64,000 nucleotides of DNA from NCBI GenBank assembly GCA_963682025.1, contig OY821518.1, positions 36,169,059-36,233,058 of the forward strand. The letters run 5' to 3'. Origin of the DNA: Cordilura impudica (taxonomy: Eukaryota > Arthropoda > Insecta > Diptera > Scathophagidae). The translations under genes were made by a program, and so were the position numbers. Positions 12,459 through 24,559 of this stretch are shown in pieces. The notes under the pieces were generated by a model. That model had not been told where the DNA came from. It did not search any database and saw only the letters and a program-made list of their open reading frames with translations. Each line of letters begins with the position of its first letter. The first letter of the stretch is position 1.

Positions 12459-14274
12459 TATAATATACATATGTATATTCTATATATATTATCCAAAATA
12501 ACCACATGTTAGAAATAAATCGGTTATTATTTTATTTATATAAACTTCTGCATATTTTGTTTTAGGGAAAATACATTTATTTTGCATTACCAAACAAAGT
12601 ATCACTTCATTTTGCTCAGTGCGACTATGTCACATTAGATGGCGCCAAAATTTTTGTTCTAATTAGCTGTGCCATAGTTATTTCTATTTTAACATGAATG
12701 TCAACATTTCAATTAGATATTAAATACAACAATGCTAAAAGTATACACAGAGCTGAGCAAAGAAGAAGCAATGAGTTTTTTTTTTTTCTTTAAAAACAGT
12801 TCTACATAGTTATATAAAATTATTATTCTGCTTTACCTACAAAATATCTGATTGCGATTATATATAATTTCTAGAAATTGTTTATAGTTACTAAAGCATT
12901 ATTATTTACATTAATACAAAATTGTACCTTTCAAATTTTCCATTCAATTTTCTGGAATTCAGATTTCCAATTATAAATTAGCAAATATCAATTAAATTTC
13001 GGAAAATCATATTAAAACGTCGGAAATAATAACTTGAAATTTAGAAGACAATTGAATTTTAAAAAAATAAATTTTATTCTTTAAACACAAATTGAAATTC
13101 AAAAACGATCAAATGTGTTTACATTTAAAAATCGTACGAAAATTAAAAAAAAATATTGCGATTCAGGAGACATTAATAGCATTTCAAAATAAGATATCAT
13201 TAATTTAAATTCAATGAAGTTTAGAAAACCTCAAATGATATTTAAGGATGGCGAACATAAAAACTGGTACATAAATAAAACGCAATTTGATGAGATATTT
13301 ATTTATATATTATTTTTTACAATTTTTTTGGATGAAAATTTTAAGTTTTTCAGAAAATAAAGATAACAAATTATTTTATTTAAAATTTTTGGGATATTTG
13401 GTTTTTTGCGTTTAGCGTCCCAAAGTTGAACCAGTGTTCATGATGACTTCAAAATTTGACTTCATGGTATGCAAAGTGAAACCCAAAAAATTTAAGTTCG
13501 ATAATAATTTCCAGGTAGTAGTATTTGGAGTCAATAAATGAAAATATATTTTATTAACATAATTTAATTTAGATTTTGTGTTGTATTGTGTTATTTTGTG
13601 TTACCACAAAATTTAATAGTTAGAAGTCCCTTTCAACATATAAAAAAAATTTAATTCTCTATGGTTTCCAAATATGGCAATATTTTAATAAAAAAAATTA
13701 GTTTTTTTTGTTATTATTTTGTTACTCCATCAGACCTATATGGCTGCAATAAACAATTATTTGGCCAGTGAAAAGAAACTTTGTATACAGCCATCTCCTA
13801 TTAGCAAGATCTAATGGGCGTAGCCACCCTACACAACCAATACCTTTTAATTTCCAAAAACTTAAACTGAATTAAACGAGAGGTTATGTCATATAACCGG
13901 AAACGCATGCATATATGTATGTATCTAACCTAAATGCATGCCGATCAGCAACCACGATGACCAACAAGCAAACACCGAAACGTGTTGTCTTTTATCCGAA
14001 AAAATTAGAAAACATAAAAACGATATTTCCTCGTTGGAGAGCGAATTACTAATGTGAGAGAGCTTTATAGACCAACTCTTGAAATAAACAATAATCATCT
14101 ATTAAGCGGATCAACCCAAATAATTTGCTGAAATATTTTTTTTTCTTGATATTAAGTTTAACAAATTGTTTACGTTTTCAAATATTTTGTTTACATTTAT
14201 TATCAATACTCAAACCGAGGTGGAGGGTATCAATGATTCGGCACAGCCGAATTTAACACTCTTACTTGTTTTTT

Positions 14275-16041
14275 TTTGCTGCCTAGTGTTATTTACGGAT
14301 ATATAAGTCATTGAAGCGATATACTTTTGAGTTTTCAGGAAACGAAATAAAAAGTTGTTTGAAATTTTAAGGTTCTGAAAAAAGGGCCCATAGAGAATTT
14401 ATGCAAAATATTATTAAAATTGAAAGACCGAAGGTCAAGAACTGTCCTTTAGGACGATATTTTCAAAACAAAATTTTAAAAATTACCATCTTAAAAAAAT
14501 CGTAAATTAATATATTTATATTTAAAAACAATTGTTTTAAATTTAAATTTAGATCAAATATTTTCGGTAGATAGAATTATCTAAACAACCTCAATACACC
14601 CTAAAATGGATTGGATACTGGTTACAAACCTACATAAAACGGATCTAATTTCTTCCCACAAAAAAAAAATTATTCACCTCAAAATCTGGTTCATAAATTT
14701 GTTCTAAAATGTATCCCTTTCCCTTATCCAATATTTTATAAAGAGACTGCATTCATTTATAAGATCTGGTAGTTAAGTTCAATGGAAATATAACATATAC
14801 AAAAAGGATGTGTGTGTGCATTTTAAGTTTTTTCCACCATTCAGCGGAAGTTTATTTGTAACAAGTTGCAATAGTTATTCTACAACAAACAAACAAAAGC
14901 ACGGGAATGAAAAAATATTGGAAATAAACGTGGTTTATAGTACAAGAAAGTGGATGCATCATATAATACATACAAGTAGTTTTTCCTTCTTCTTCTTCCT
15001 CTTCTTTGAATTTTATAAATATAACCAACATCATATGTGAGTGCTTTTTATCTATAAGTAGATGTTTAGTTTTTTAACTCTTCAAGAAATATGTTGTGAC
15101 TTTTGTTATGTTGTTCTTTCAGGCCACCAGGGATTTCGTTTGATAGGTATTTTTCCTTCCTTTCTTAGGTTGCATTGTAGACCCAAGTGGAATAGAGCAA
15201 ATAAAGTATCATTACTTGTATTAAATTTTCCAAGCAAAATCTTTTAAGTTGTAACGATTTCTTAAAGTCTCTTAAGGATTTTGTTATAAGCAGATTATAT
15301 TGAGCATGTGTTAGATAGAAGACAAACATACATGTAAGGAAGAATGGTAAAAGGAATAGTAAAGGATTTAATTTTATTGATTTAACTGGATTTTAAAAGA
15401 AAAGTTGATTTTAAGATTTTCACAATAAGGAGATTTAAAATGCTAGGAAGTCTGGCTAACAAATAGTTGATAAGATGATATTGTAAATGTATAAAAAAAA
15501 ATCGAATTGACGCAGTACAAATCAGTTGATTATATTAAAAATTTCACCTCTTAATTTATCAAATAAAATAAACAACATAATGTTGCTCACCATTTATGAG
15601 GATACGTACGAATTTATATGAACACACTTTGCCTTGACTTACAGTTCATAACGAAATTTTTTAAGCAGGATATTAAAATGCTTAAAAATTTCCATAAAAA
15701 TGTAACGTGTTTAAATGCTCTCACAACTGATTTGAATTTATATTATACTCCTTGTTGTTGTTGGTTAAATTACCTCATCAAAATGATAAAAATTAAATAC
15801 ACTCTTTCCTGTATGCGAGTATGTTTGTAAAAGGAACACAATTTCCATAATCGCTTTCCCAAGCGTCTATGAAACACAGAAAAGCCATTTGCTTTCTATC
15901 CTCTATGATATACGAGTATATAAAAAAAAGGTGAAACTCATAGACAAAAAAGTAACAATTTTAAATATATGTGAACATACAACATATGACAAAATTATAT
16001 ATACATTATAATTCCTTCAACACATATACATACATATACAT
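14275..16041. other. AT-rich non-coding stretch
   Basis: Short open frames at 14810-15040, 15062-15247 and 15618-15830 have no recognisable motif. A TTCTTCTTCCTCTTCTT pyrimidine tract lies near 14987. Nothing else is supported. Confidence 0.55.
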
Positions 16042-17853
16042 TAGGGTGGCCCTTCATTACATGGAGGCGAAAAAAGTGTTCGAATTTACAGTCTCACCCC
16101 CTAGAAATATGCGAATAGCAAAAAAAAAAAACTGAGAAATACAAAGTTTTGGGCCAAAGAAAACTGCGTTCATACATATGTGGAAAATATGACTTTTTCT
16201 CAGATTTTACGGAAATTTCGCTTATAGTTTAATTTTTTCGAATTTAGCCAATTCATTAATCGATATCAGTAAGAAATTATCTTTTCAAAAAGCTATATTT
16301 ACATTATTTGAAAAATATTTGAGTTTTTTGACTTAATCGTCCTATACTAGCTTACGGTCATTTGTGGCGCCAAGTTCAAATGGGTTAGTGACATCAAATT
16401 ATAAAATTATCATAATCATCATATCATAAAAAACAGTAAAATATAGCACAATTTTATTTCTCAACCCATAGTAAGGGGTCATATTATTTTTTTCAGAAAC
16501 CATAGGCTATTAAGATCAAACTAACAGATTCCAGTCCCCAAAATTCGAGTGCAAATTGAAGAAAATTTTATGTTTGCATTAAATAAAGCCCTAAAAGTAT
16601 GCCAATCAATTATAGCCAATACTTAAATCAACACAAAATACAAACTCATTTTTATTACGAACACATTAACAAATTTGATAAACACACACATAGCATTGTG
16701 TAATTTTATGTATGTGTTAGTAGCAATTTAAAATGCAATTTACTCAAAATAAAGGAAAAAATTTAAAAACTAAATAAAGACCCTAAAATTATGCTAATCA
16801 ATTTTAGTCACTTCACAAATCAACACAAAAAACAAACTCAGTTTCATTACAAACACACTAACAAATAATAAACACACACATAGCATTGTATAACGTTATG
16901 TATATGTTAGTAGCAAATTTAAAATACAATTTACTCAAAATAAAGGAAAAAATTTAAAAATCTGTAAATCTACAAAACGGCTAAAAAGAAATATCTTTCA
17001 AATAATATACGTTTGGTCAAAATCGGGATAAAATGGTAGAACAAAACATCGGTCACAAGAAATCTCCTAGCCTGTTAGTATTATAGATATAACATTTAAA
17101 AGTATAAAACAGATAAATTTTTAACAAAAAGTATTTAGAAAGGATACATTTACTGAATATTTCGAAATCCGTATAAAAAATTCTTTGTGAAAAAATAGTG
17201 GCTGAGGAATTTACTTAAAAATTCATACAGTTAATCTCTAACATATATTTAACAAAACCTTAAAATGCAAGATATATTTTTTGAAATTGTAAGTAAGAAA
17301 ATTTTTTAAAACTCAAAAAAGGAGTTTTCAAAATTGTATCAAAAAATTTTTCCATATTTCGATTCATTTCGCAATAGGTTAACAACGTGGTAATAAAACA
17401 ATACTTCATATCTGAGTACTTAAAGGTGTAGAGACAAAAAAAAAAAATAATTTTGGCTTTAATCAAGTCATTAAAATTGAAAAAATGTTCAGCAAATTTC
17501 ATGGCCCACAGTTTTTTGGCACAAAAGTGGTCTGGGGCATTTGTTATTTCTTGGCGAGCTTTTATTCCATTTTGTAGCTATGAAGCTTTTTAAAAGGATA
17601 ATTTTGCACTGATATCGACTCATATAATAACTTGTCGAAAAACTAAAACTATAGTACAAAATTTATTTAAAATCTTAAAAAAAGTCATATTTGCCCCATA
17701 TTTCTCGAAATTTTCAGTCGCGTTGAGGCACCTCTATTTTTTTTTTTCTATTGATCCACAAATTTGTATTTCTCAGTATTTTTGCGATTCGCATATTTCT
17801 AGGGGGTCAGATCGAGAGTTTGAACAAATTTTTTTTTATTAAGGGCCACCCTA
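16042..17853. mobile_element. hAT-like element H-E (copy 1), non-autonomous, 8-bp target duplication
   Basis: The termini are TAGGGTGGCCCTT and the inverted AAGGGCCACCCTA, flanked on both sides by the perfect 8-bp direct repeat ATATACAT (16034-16041 and 17854-17861). Similarity between the arms continues inward: CCCCCTAGAAATATGCGAAT near the left end is mirrored near 17795-17815. TAGGG termini with 8-bp duplications fit the hAT superfamily. No transposase is visible. A Helitron at 16521-17087 sits inside. Confidence 0.8.
16521..17087 (-). mobile_element. Helitron H1 with internal partial duplication, inside hAT-like element
   Basis: Minus strand, from A|TCTATAATACTAACAGGC to GGGACTGGAATCTGTTAG|T. 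About 567 bp instead of ~380 because a ~230-bp 3' section is present twice (around 16521-16770 and again from about 16770). The CAAATCAACACAAAA and CACATAGCATTG landmarks each occur in both halves. Confidence 0.75.
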
Positions 17854-18074
17854 ATATACATACTTGCAATCTTCTGTTTTACATTAACGTATCCAATTAA
17901 GTTTCATTTGTTAAACATTTTGTCTAAATTATCTGCAGCATTTCAGTTTTTTATTTATTTTTTTTTTTTGAGGAGAATGCTATAAAATAAGCAGAATATG
18001 AGTTGCTTGTCAGAGCTGTAAAGACTATTTTCATTGAGTTTCTTTCAATAACAGAGATTCCTTAATAAAAATAA

Positions 18075-18852
18075 TCTAACCCATAAAAACAAATTTTTTA
18101 TTAAAACTCTTTCTTAGCTTATACATATGAGTTTTGAATCCCTCCGTGACTGTGCGTGAATTTGCGTGACTATTTAAAAATTAATCTTTGGTCACAACAT
18201 GTCTATGGACAAAGTTTCAGATCGATCGGATGTGGGCAAATGGGGTTTAAATCACTCCGTGACTGTGTGTGACTATCTTAAAATTAATCTTTGGCCGCAA
18301 CAAGTCTATGCACAAAGTTTCAGATCGATCGGAGGTGGGGAAGTGAGGTTTTAATCTCTTTCGTGACAGTACGTGACTATGCGTGAGTGTGCGTGACTAT
18401 GTCAAGGTTAATCTTCTTTCACAGCAAGTCTATCGATCAAGTATCAGTTTGATCGTATATTTGGAAATGCGTTTTGAATCTCTCCGTGACTGTGCGTGAC
18501 TATGTCGAAGTTAGTCTTTCTTTACAGCAAATATATCTGCCAAGTTTCCGATTGATTGGATGTGGAAAAATCCGTTTTAAATCTCTCCGTGACTGCGCGT
18601 GACTAAGTCAAAGTTAATCTTTTTTCACAGCTAGTGTATTGACCAAGTTTCAGATCGATCGAATGGGGGGAAATGAAATTTAGATCACTCTGTGACTGTG
18701 CGTGACTATGCGTGACTACGAAAAATTAATCTATAGTCACAACAAGACTATGGGCCAAGTTTCAGAACAATTCGTTAAAGGGGAATAGGGTTGACCCACG
18801 ACAAACAGACAGACAGACAGAGAGTATGAGTTAAAACAAAGAGTTTAAAAAT
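18075..18852 (+). repeat. Family B minisatellite element (copy B1)
   Basis: Leader CTAACCCATAAAAACAAA, then AAAACTCTTTCTT, inverted at the right end as AAACAAAGAGTTTAAA. The body is about six tandem ~120-bp units, each with CGTGACTGTGCGTGACTATG-type decamers, CACAGCAAGTCTAT and AAGTTTCAGATCGATCGGA. A (CAGA)n tract and GAGTATGAGTTAAAA precede the right end. Non-coding. Confidence 0.75.
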
Positions 18853-18859
18853 AAATGTA

Positions 18860-19330
18860 ATCGAGTAAGGAAATTATAATCGTCCTAGACCGACTATACA
18901 ATACCCAGTACCAAGCGTTTCGACAGAGGGTCTTGGATCGAACTTTGGTGAGGCAAAAACTGGATATAGAAAATAAGCATAAATCAAATTTTAGTAGTAT
19001 GGTAATTAATTTGGGGCTTACGGATATGTAAAACTTCATAGCAGATGTTATATCTATATGGGGACTAGGTCAGAAAACTGATCTATCAAAATGGAAAACA
19101 AAAATCTATCCAATGTTTTTTTAAGGGATAAAAGTGAGGATTATTAAATTTGTCTTACATGCAGTCTTTATTTTTGACTACTTATTAGTGGGCATAATAG
19201 ACACACATAGACCAGGTTTAATCGATATGTATGATAACCTCACTTACGACCATTTAAGTTAGTCTGATAGGGGTTATTTGTATGGTGGCTAGATCTTCCA
19301 GGCAGTACGTTACACAGTGGGATCGCTTCA
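18860..19330 (+). repeat. Diverged family A1 copy, partial
   Basis: GAGTAAGGAAATTATAATCG and CCTAGACCGACTATACAATA match the A1 5' end with substitutions. Later landmarks (GATATGTAAAACTTCATA, ATATGGGGACTAGGTC) follow in A1 order. No microsatellite or 3' end is present. Confidence 0.6.
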
Positions 19331-19419
19331 TATATTTCTTGGCAAAACGTATAAGGAGAATTTGTGTAACATTGAAATTTAGCCTAGGGCTAAATTAAGA
19401 AAAAATTAAAGTTTAATTA

Positions 19420-19860
19420 CAATTGACCACGCCCTCCGCCCTCCGCCCATATAACCCGAAAAGATTTTTTCGCCCCAAATATTTATTTTCTTACCAAAAG
19501 TCATGAAACTTGGCACAAGTAATCAGTGTTATGAAGTTCAGATATCTTAAAGAGTTTCATGAAAATCGGCTACGCCCATCGCCCCCTGCCCATATAACCT
19601 GAAAAGATTTTTTCGCCCCAAAATTTTATATTTTTTACTAAAAGTCACGAAGCTTGGCACAATTCATCAATCAGTGTTATGAAGAGTTTCATGGAAATCG
19701 GCCACGCGCACAGCCCACAGCCCATATACAAGAATATGAATTTTTGAACAAGAATTTTTGTTTCTTCATTAGAAGTCTTGTAACTTGACTCAAGTTATCA
19801 GTAATATGAAGTAAAGATATTTACAGAGTTTTACAGAAATATGCCATGCATACCCAAAAA
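19420..19860. repeat. Tandem repeat, about three ~140-bp units
   Basis: GCCCATATAACC(C/T)GAAAAG with TTTTTTCGCCCC and CTTGGCAC recurs at about 19447, 19588 and, decayed, 19727. Each unit carries a GAGTTTCATGAAAATCGGC-type segment. Copy identity falls from left to right. Non-coding. Confidence 0.65.
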
Positions 19861-20249
19861 AAAAAAAATATTTAAAAATTTTGTTTTTGAAATAAAATGA
19901 TAAGGTTATGTCTGTGAAGTTGGCATCTCAAATTTTAGCATCTCACTAAAAACATGCAAATTTACTTGCATCCAGCATAGTTCTATAGTTCCTGCACTAG
20001 TTCTTCAATAGTTTTATTGATTTGACCTTCAAATCGCGATTTAAAGATTTAAGGGTATGAGATGCCAACTTCACAAAAAAAATCTGAGCATCTCATCAGA
20101 TTTTAAATATATACCCTTAGAAAAGTTGCACCCAGCATAGTTCTTTAGTCTCCGATGGTTTTAACAATAGTTCTGATGATTCTGCCTTAAAATCGCGATT
20201 TGAAGCTATGTGATGCTAACTTCGCAAAAGATATATCAGCATCTCATCA

Positions 20250-20607
20250 TCACCATTCTACAAAACTGACGTGCCGCAAGTGTCACAGTTCTATAGAAGA
20301 TCAAAAAAAATATGGATCACACATATTGATCGATACTTCCGTTTTGACGGGCCTCCGTTACATCGTACGGAATGAAAGTCTTCGCCACACCCTCGATTCG
20401 ATTGCGCAAACCGTAGAAATCGGGGATAAAGTCTATCGACTGGCTGGTCTCGCAAACTTTATTACAAATCACTATGTGGCTTACGTAAAATCGGATACAT
20501 TTTGGCACGAGTTTGACGATCTAGCTAGATCTAGAGGAACGGTTAGGTCGAGTAAAGAAGTTTCGCATCATTTGGTGGTGTACACGTACGCAGGTAATAA
20601 GGATTAA
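20250..20607 (+). pseudogene. C-terminal protein fragment inside the foldback element, USP-His-box-like
   Basis: An open frame of about 118 codons between the arms (continuing upstream into the left arm, where its nominal ATG at 20200 is probably not the real start). It begins with a CRKCHSS zinc-knuckle-like pair of cysteines, then HILIDTSVL, then YRLAGLANFITNHYVAYVK, then FWHEFDDLARS and HHLVVYTYAG before the stop at 20605-20607. The HYVAY plus W.EFDD arrangement resembles the His box of C19 ubiquitin-specific proteases or related papain-fold domains; no catalytic Cys segment is present. Probably the 3' end of the autonomous element's gene, kept after an internal deletion. GC content is higher than its surroundings. 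Confidence 0.6.
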
Positions 20608-20639
20608 TCCGATTTTGCCATAACACAATATCATACATA

Positions 20640-20892
20640 ATTCAAAAAATCAAAAAAATACATATAACTAAAATTAAAAAAAAAAAATAAATACATAAAA
20701 CAAAAAATCAAAAAAAAAAACAAAACAAAAATGAAAAAAAAAAAAATCCATAAAACTAAAAATCAAAAAAAAAAAACAAAAAAAAACAAAAAAAAATACT
20801 ATATATAATATATATATATGTATATATATATAATATATATATATATATATTATATATATATAATATATATTATATATATATAATATATATTC
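20640..20892. repeat. Poly-A-rich and (TA)n low-complexity tract
   Basis: CAAAAAAAC-type stretches to about 20800, then alternating TA from about 20802 to 20890. It separates the protein fragment from the right foldback arm. Confidence 0.9.
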
Positions 20893-21443
20893 AAAATCTG
20901 ATGAGATGCTGGTATATCTTTTGCGAAGGTAGCATCACATACCTTCAAATCGCGATTTTAAGGCAGAATCCGCAGAACTATTGTTAAAACCATCGGAGAC
21001 TATAGAACTATGCTGGATGCAACTTCTCTAAGGTCATATATTCAAAATCTGATGAGATGCTGAGATTTTTTTTGCGAAGTTGGCATCTCATACCCTTAAA
21101 TCTTTAAATCGCGATTTTAAGGTCAAATCAATAGAACTATTGAAGAACTATTGCAGGAACTATAGAACTATGCTGGATGCAAGTAAATTTGCATATTTTT
21201 AGTGAGATGCTAAAATTTGAGATGCCAACTTCACAGACATGAAAAGGTTTTGTAATTCGGCTATAAGTATCAATATTTTTCCATGAAAAAAACTAGCTGA
21301 AACAAGATAAACGATATAATGACTGATAAATATATTTACTTGAATGCGAATATAGACCTTTATTAATCTTCCATCAATTCTTAAACGAAATCATCTAGTT
21401 CCAAAAGACGTTTATGAGGTTGACGTCTTATGCTAGTATGTAA

Positions 21444-21993
21444 TGCTGCCTACACACCAAGCAACGGTTGCTTCAATGTGTTGTAGCAACGTGTTTTGTT
21501 TGTTGACTACACACGTGGCAACGAGTGCCGCAACCTCATTACTGTGTGTAGCTGTGGTACAGAAAAGACACAAGCGGAAGACAAGTATAATTTAATTTTT
21601 TATTATATTATATTTTAATTGTTCGTATGCTTTTTTTTACATTTTTATATTTTTCACAAGTTACGTCCCATAGCTCTCTCAAATTTTTATATTCGTTAAT
21701 AAATTAACATAATTTTCAATATTCTCAATAGCCATTTTCTTGTTTTCCTGCTTTCCTGCTTTCCGCTTAACATTACTTCGCACGAACCTTCCTTTTCGCT
21801 TGTTTTCGACGAACTGAAGAAGTAAATGCAGTAAACAATGATACACAGGTAGCAACGGTTGCCTCAACCAACCCAAAATAACAAAACTTTTTGATATTTC
21901 TGGCAACGGTTGATACAACACGAAAATCAATGGGCAACAGAGCTACACACCAGGTAACGGTTGAAGCAACCGTTGCCTGGTGTGTAGGCAGCA
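21444..21993. mobile_element. PIF/Harbinger-type MITE, TAA target duplication
   Basis: 550 bp. Termini TGCTGCCTACACACCA and inverted TGGTGTGTAGGCAGCA; arms of about 32 bp ending in GCAACGGTTGCTTCA. TAA flanks both sides (21441-21443, 21994-21996). The right end also forms its own hairpin (AACGGTT...AACCGTT), and CAACGGTTGC recurs inside. On the minus strand near 21695-21610 a short frame reads FINEYKNLRELWDVTCEKYK, which resembles the start of a MADF domain, a domain found in the accessory proteins of some fly PIF/Harbinger elements; that reading is tentative. Confidence 0.8.
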
Positions 21994-21996
21994 TAA

Positions 21997-22490
21997 GGAT
22001 CTGACGATACAAGAAGGTGATGGACAACATCAGTTTTTTTTCGACTTTGTTGCACTTTCTGGAGAACATTAGTCTATACCTTCGACAGTCCTTATTTCGA
22101 TCTTCATTAGTTTTTTAAAACACATGGGCCTAAAAGTATGCACCATTTTATATTGTGTTTCTTTGAAGTACTGAAATGAAATTTCGTATGACTTTCTGTA
22201 TAAATTTTATAACTTTGTTTAACATTATACAATGTTATCCGAATTTTATTTATTAAATCAAAAGAATACACTTCCAGCTTTAATATTTTTTTTTTTTTTG
22301 TAACCAGAACACAAAGATGGATGAAGACCACCTTTTTTTGTCCAAGGAAATCTACAAACACTGATTTTTGAGTGCCATCATAAAAATCTGAATATTTTTT
22401 AAACTGTTACTGTTATCCAATTATTATTTTTTCTTTTTTAAAAGAACATAATATTAATGAAAAAAAAAAAACAAACTATGTGTTATAGGT
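21997..22490. other. AT-rich non-coding stretch
   Basis: Poly-T and poly-A runs and no motif-bearing frame. The minus-strand open frame at 22107-22361 shows nothing recognisable. Confidence 0.5.
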
Positions 22491-22499
22491 AATAAATTT

Positions 22500-23040
22500 T
22501 AAATTTCATGTTCACGTTGATTTGGATAGCGGAAACAAATCTTTCACTATGTTCATAGCTCGTTCGTTGCTGCGCTGCTGTCTATTTATTGCAGACTTTA
22601 AAAATATTTGCAGTTTTCGTCATCTAGATTTTCATTAGAATCTTCTCCAGATATTGATGATAAAACAAAATCTTTAGAATTTATATTTTGAACGGCTTCT
22701 TCTTCAGAAAGAGATTTTCTTTCTCCAGGTACATCAAAAATTTTATTTAAAATCGCTATCATTCATACGTTTTAAATGGTTTTGGTAAGATAATATCAAC
22801 TTTTTAAGTTTCTTTCAATGCCCCTCACACATATGTTTTTATCTTAAGTTTTATTCATCATCTTTTATCTTTCTACTTGCTTCTTTTCCTAAAGCATAAA
22901 ACCTTCCAATAATATTTTTCTGCTTTGGCATATGCTTAAAGTAAGATAATGATATTTCAGCATTCTGTATTTCTCAACATTTGACCAAACTCTTGGTCCA
23001 GACTTTGGAATTTCTTCAACAGTGATTTTACTTTTTTAAA
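22500..23040 (-). pseudogene. Decayed transposon protein, paralogue of the remnant at 44360-45340
   Basis: Minus-strand frames, broken by shifts, read GPRVWSNVEKYRMLKY, then EISLSYFKHMPKQKNIIGRF followed by YALGKEASRK, then LKKLILSYQNHLKRMNDSDF and SLSEEEAVQNINSKDF. The first parts align with the minus-strand remnant near 45300-45000 (ELSLSVLNRKPKEKYIIGRF, then DALAKDKKK). The shared IIGRF.AL.K and LKR.N...F motifs show they descend from one gene. Function unknown; presumed transposon protein because the other copy sits inside an element with an 8-bp target duplication. Several stops and frameshifts. Confidence 0.5.
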
Positions 23041-23119
23041 ATTTCATTTAAGTTTATAAAATACATATGGGAAATAATCAATCTGTTGTGTTTATATGAG
23101 AAGGAAAATTTGTTCATCC

Positions 23120-23330
23120 TTTTTTTAAGCATAATGCGGGCACGGAGGAGTATGTAAATTAGCATAGTTATAGCCTATATGGAGGAGAAGAGTAGAATTT
23201 TAAAATTTATGTATATTATGTGTTAAAAATATATTAAATAAAATAAAATATTAATGATAAATAATTTTATAAGAGCCTAAGCGTATGCTCAACAATTTTA
23301 ACCATTTCACAATTCATCGAATTTGATTAT
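23120..23330. repeat. Unnamed ~200-bp repeat, related to 56530-56740
   Basis: GCACGGAGGAGTATG, GCATAGTTATAGCC, AAAATTTATGTATA and AAATAATTTTATA appear in the same order and spacing at 56540-56700. Both copies run into inverted Helitron-like sequence (TATGCT.A.CAATTTTA). Non-coding. Confidence 0.6.
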
Positions 23331-23742
23331 AATTGTATATCACAGGCCCTGTGTTGCTCTTATAAAACTATTTATTATCATAATTTTTTTTTTTTTTTTA
23401 TATAGATTAAAAAAAAGTATTTAAAGGAAAAACTGTAAAGAAAGAATACAATTTCTTAGAATTTTTTCTCGATTTTCGAGTGTTGGGTTATGCTAGTAAC
23501 AATAAAAATTTAATAAATCACAAGCGAAAATGTACATATACATATCACTACCATTCCAGATATTAAAGTAAAAATTTATTTACGGTATGAATTCTACTTC
23601 TCGGAATTGAAACCAAGAGCAACTAAAATCTGAAAAATTATTTTAAATAGTGACATAAAAAAATCCTAATTCCAAACTTCATCGCATTTAGTGCGGAACT
23701 TTTTTTAACGACCGTGAAAAAGAAAAAGCACAATTATTTATA

Positions 23743-24196
23743 CCAGCAGAGCCTAGCCCTAAAAATTCGAGTGCTAATTCTAGGTTATTTTATTTTTTCA
23801 TTTAATAAAACCTTAATGGTATGCTAACCAATTCTAGCCAATTCATGATTCATCACCTTTTAAATATTATTATTTATTGGTTTATGTCCAAGATTCTTTT
23901 TAAATTCAACACAATTATTATTGTGAATGAAGAAAACAAACTGATTTTTTTTTTTTGTAAACACATTAACAAATTTAATAAATGCACACACAGCATTGTA
24001 TAACTTTATGTATGTGTTAGTACCAACTTTAAATGTATTTTACTTCAAAAAAGTGTAAAAATTTAAAAAATCTATAAATCTGGTGGCCAGCTAAAAACAA
24101 TACCTTTAAAATAGTATACATTTGGTCCAAATCGAGATAAAATGGTTTAGCAAAACATCGATCACAATAAATCGTCTTACCTATTAATATTATCGA
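23743..24196 (-). mobile_element. Helitron H1, diverged and slightly expanded
   Basis: The minus-strand 3' end reads CTCGAATTTTTAGGGCTAGG, then CTCTGCTGG|T (a variant of CTAG). The 5' end near 24196 is a decayed TCGATAATATTAATAGG. Internal landmarks CACATTAACAAATTTAATAA and ACAGCATTGTATAAC are kept. About 450 bp because of a small internal insertion. Confidence 0.7.
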
Positions 24197-24559
24197 TTAT
24201 ACTGTGTACGTAAATTCTAATAATAACAAGAAAAATCTAATTCTATTTCTTTGTAAGTAAAAGAAAAACAAAAATTAACTCTACATAATATTGCACGAAA
24301 CTTAAACAGCTGTTTTTTTTTGTTGTATTTTTTTTGCAACAAAGAAACAAAAATTTTGAAACAGGTATTTAGGTCCCGTTTAGTTGAACAAATGAAATTT
24401 AAATTTTGTTTGTGTCTATACATTTAGTGTCAATTATTTAGAACTTTGGCTATAGTGCGTTAAGCATTGTAATAAGAGCCACACCCGTACTTCTATAGCA
24501 ACCAATTTAAGCTTTAATCTAATCAAAAAGTACAAAGCTATTGGAACAGTTCAGGTAGC

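Larger units (their letters stand above)
10686..14270 (+). mobile_element. Family A2 mini-me/Helentron-like element carrying nested insertions
   Basis: The left end TATACCCTCCACC is matched at the right by the inverted GGTGGAGGGTAT, then a hairpin ATTCGGC/GCCGAAT (about 14235-14252) and CTTACTTGTT. The right end is the reverse complement of the ACAAGTAAG start of family A1, so A1 and A2 look related with opposite orientation conventions. A GTCY tract lies at about 10827-10855. Inside are a family B fragment, a TAA-target MITE and a Helitron, which inflate it to 3.6 kb. That the two ends belong to one insertion is inferred from their matching sequences. Confidence 0.5.
19908..21240. mobile_element. 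Foldback/MULE-like DNA transposon with 342-bp arms
   Basis: Left arm 19908-20249 and right arm 20899-21240 are inverted copies of equal length. Termini are ATGTCTGTGAAGTTGGCATC and its inverse. Each arm itself consists of two tandem ~165-bp sub-repeats sharing the landmarks AGCATCTCA, CCAGCATAGTTCT and AAATCGCGATTT. The flanking 9-mers GATAAGGTT (19899-19907) and GAAAAGGTT (21241-21249) match at 8 of 9 positions. Repeat-built long arms and a 9-bp duplication are features of Foldback and Mutator-like elements; superfamily placement is inferred. The 649-bp centre carries a protein fragment, so this is probably a deletion derivative. Confidence 0.8.
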
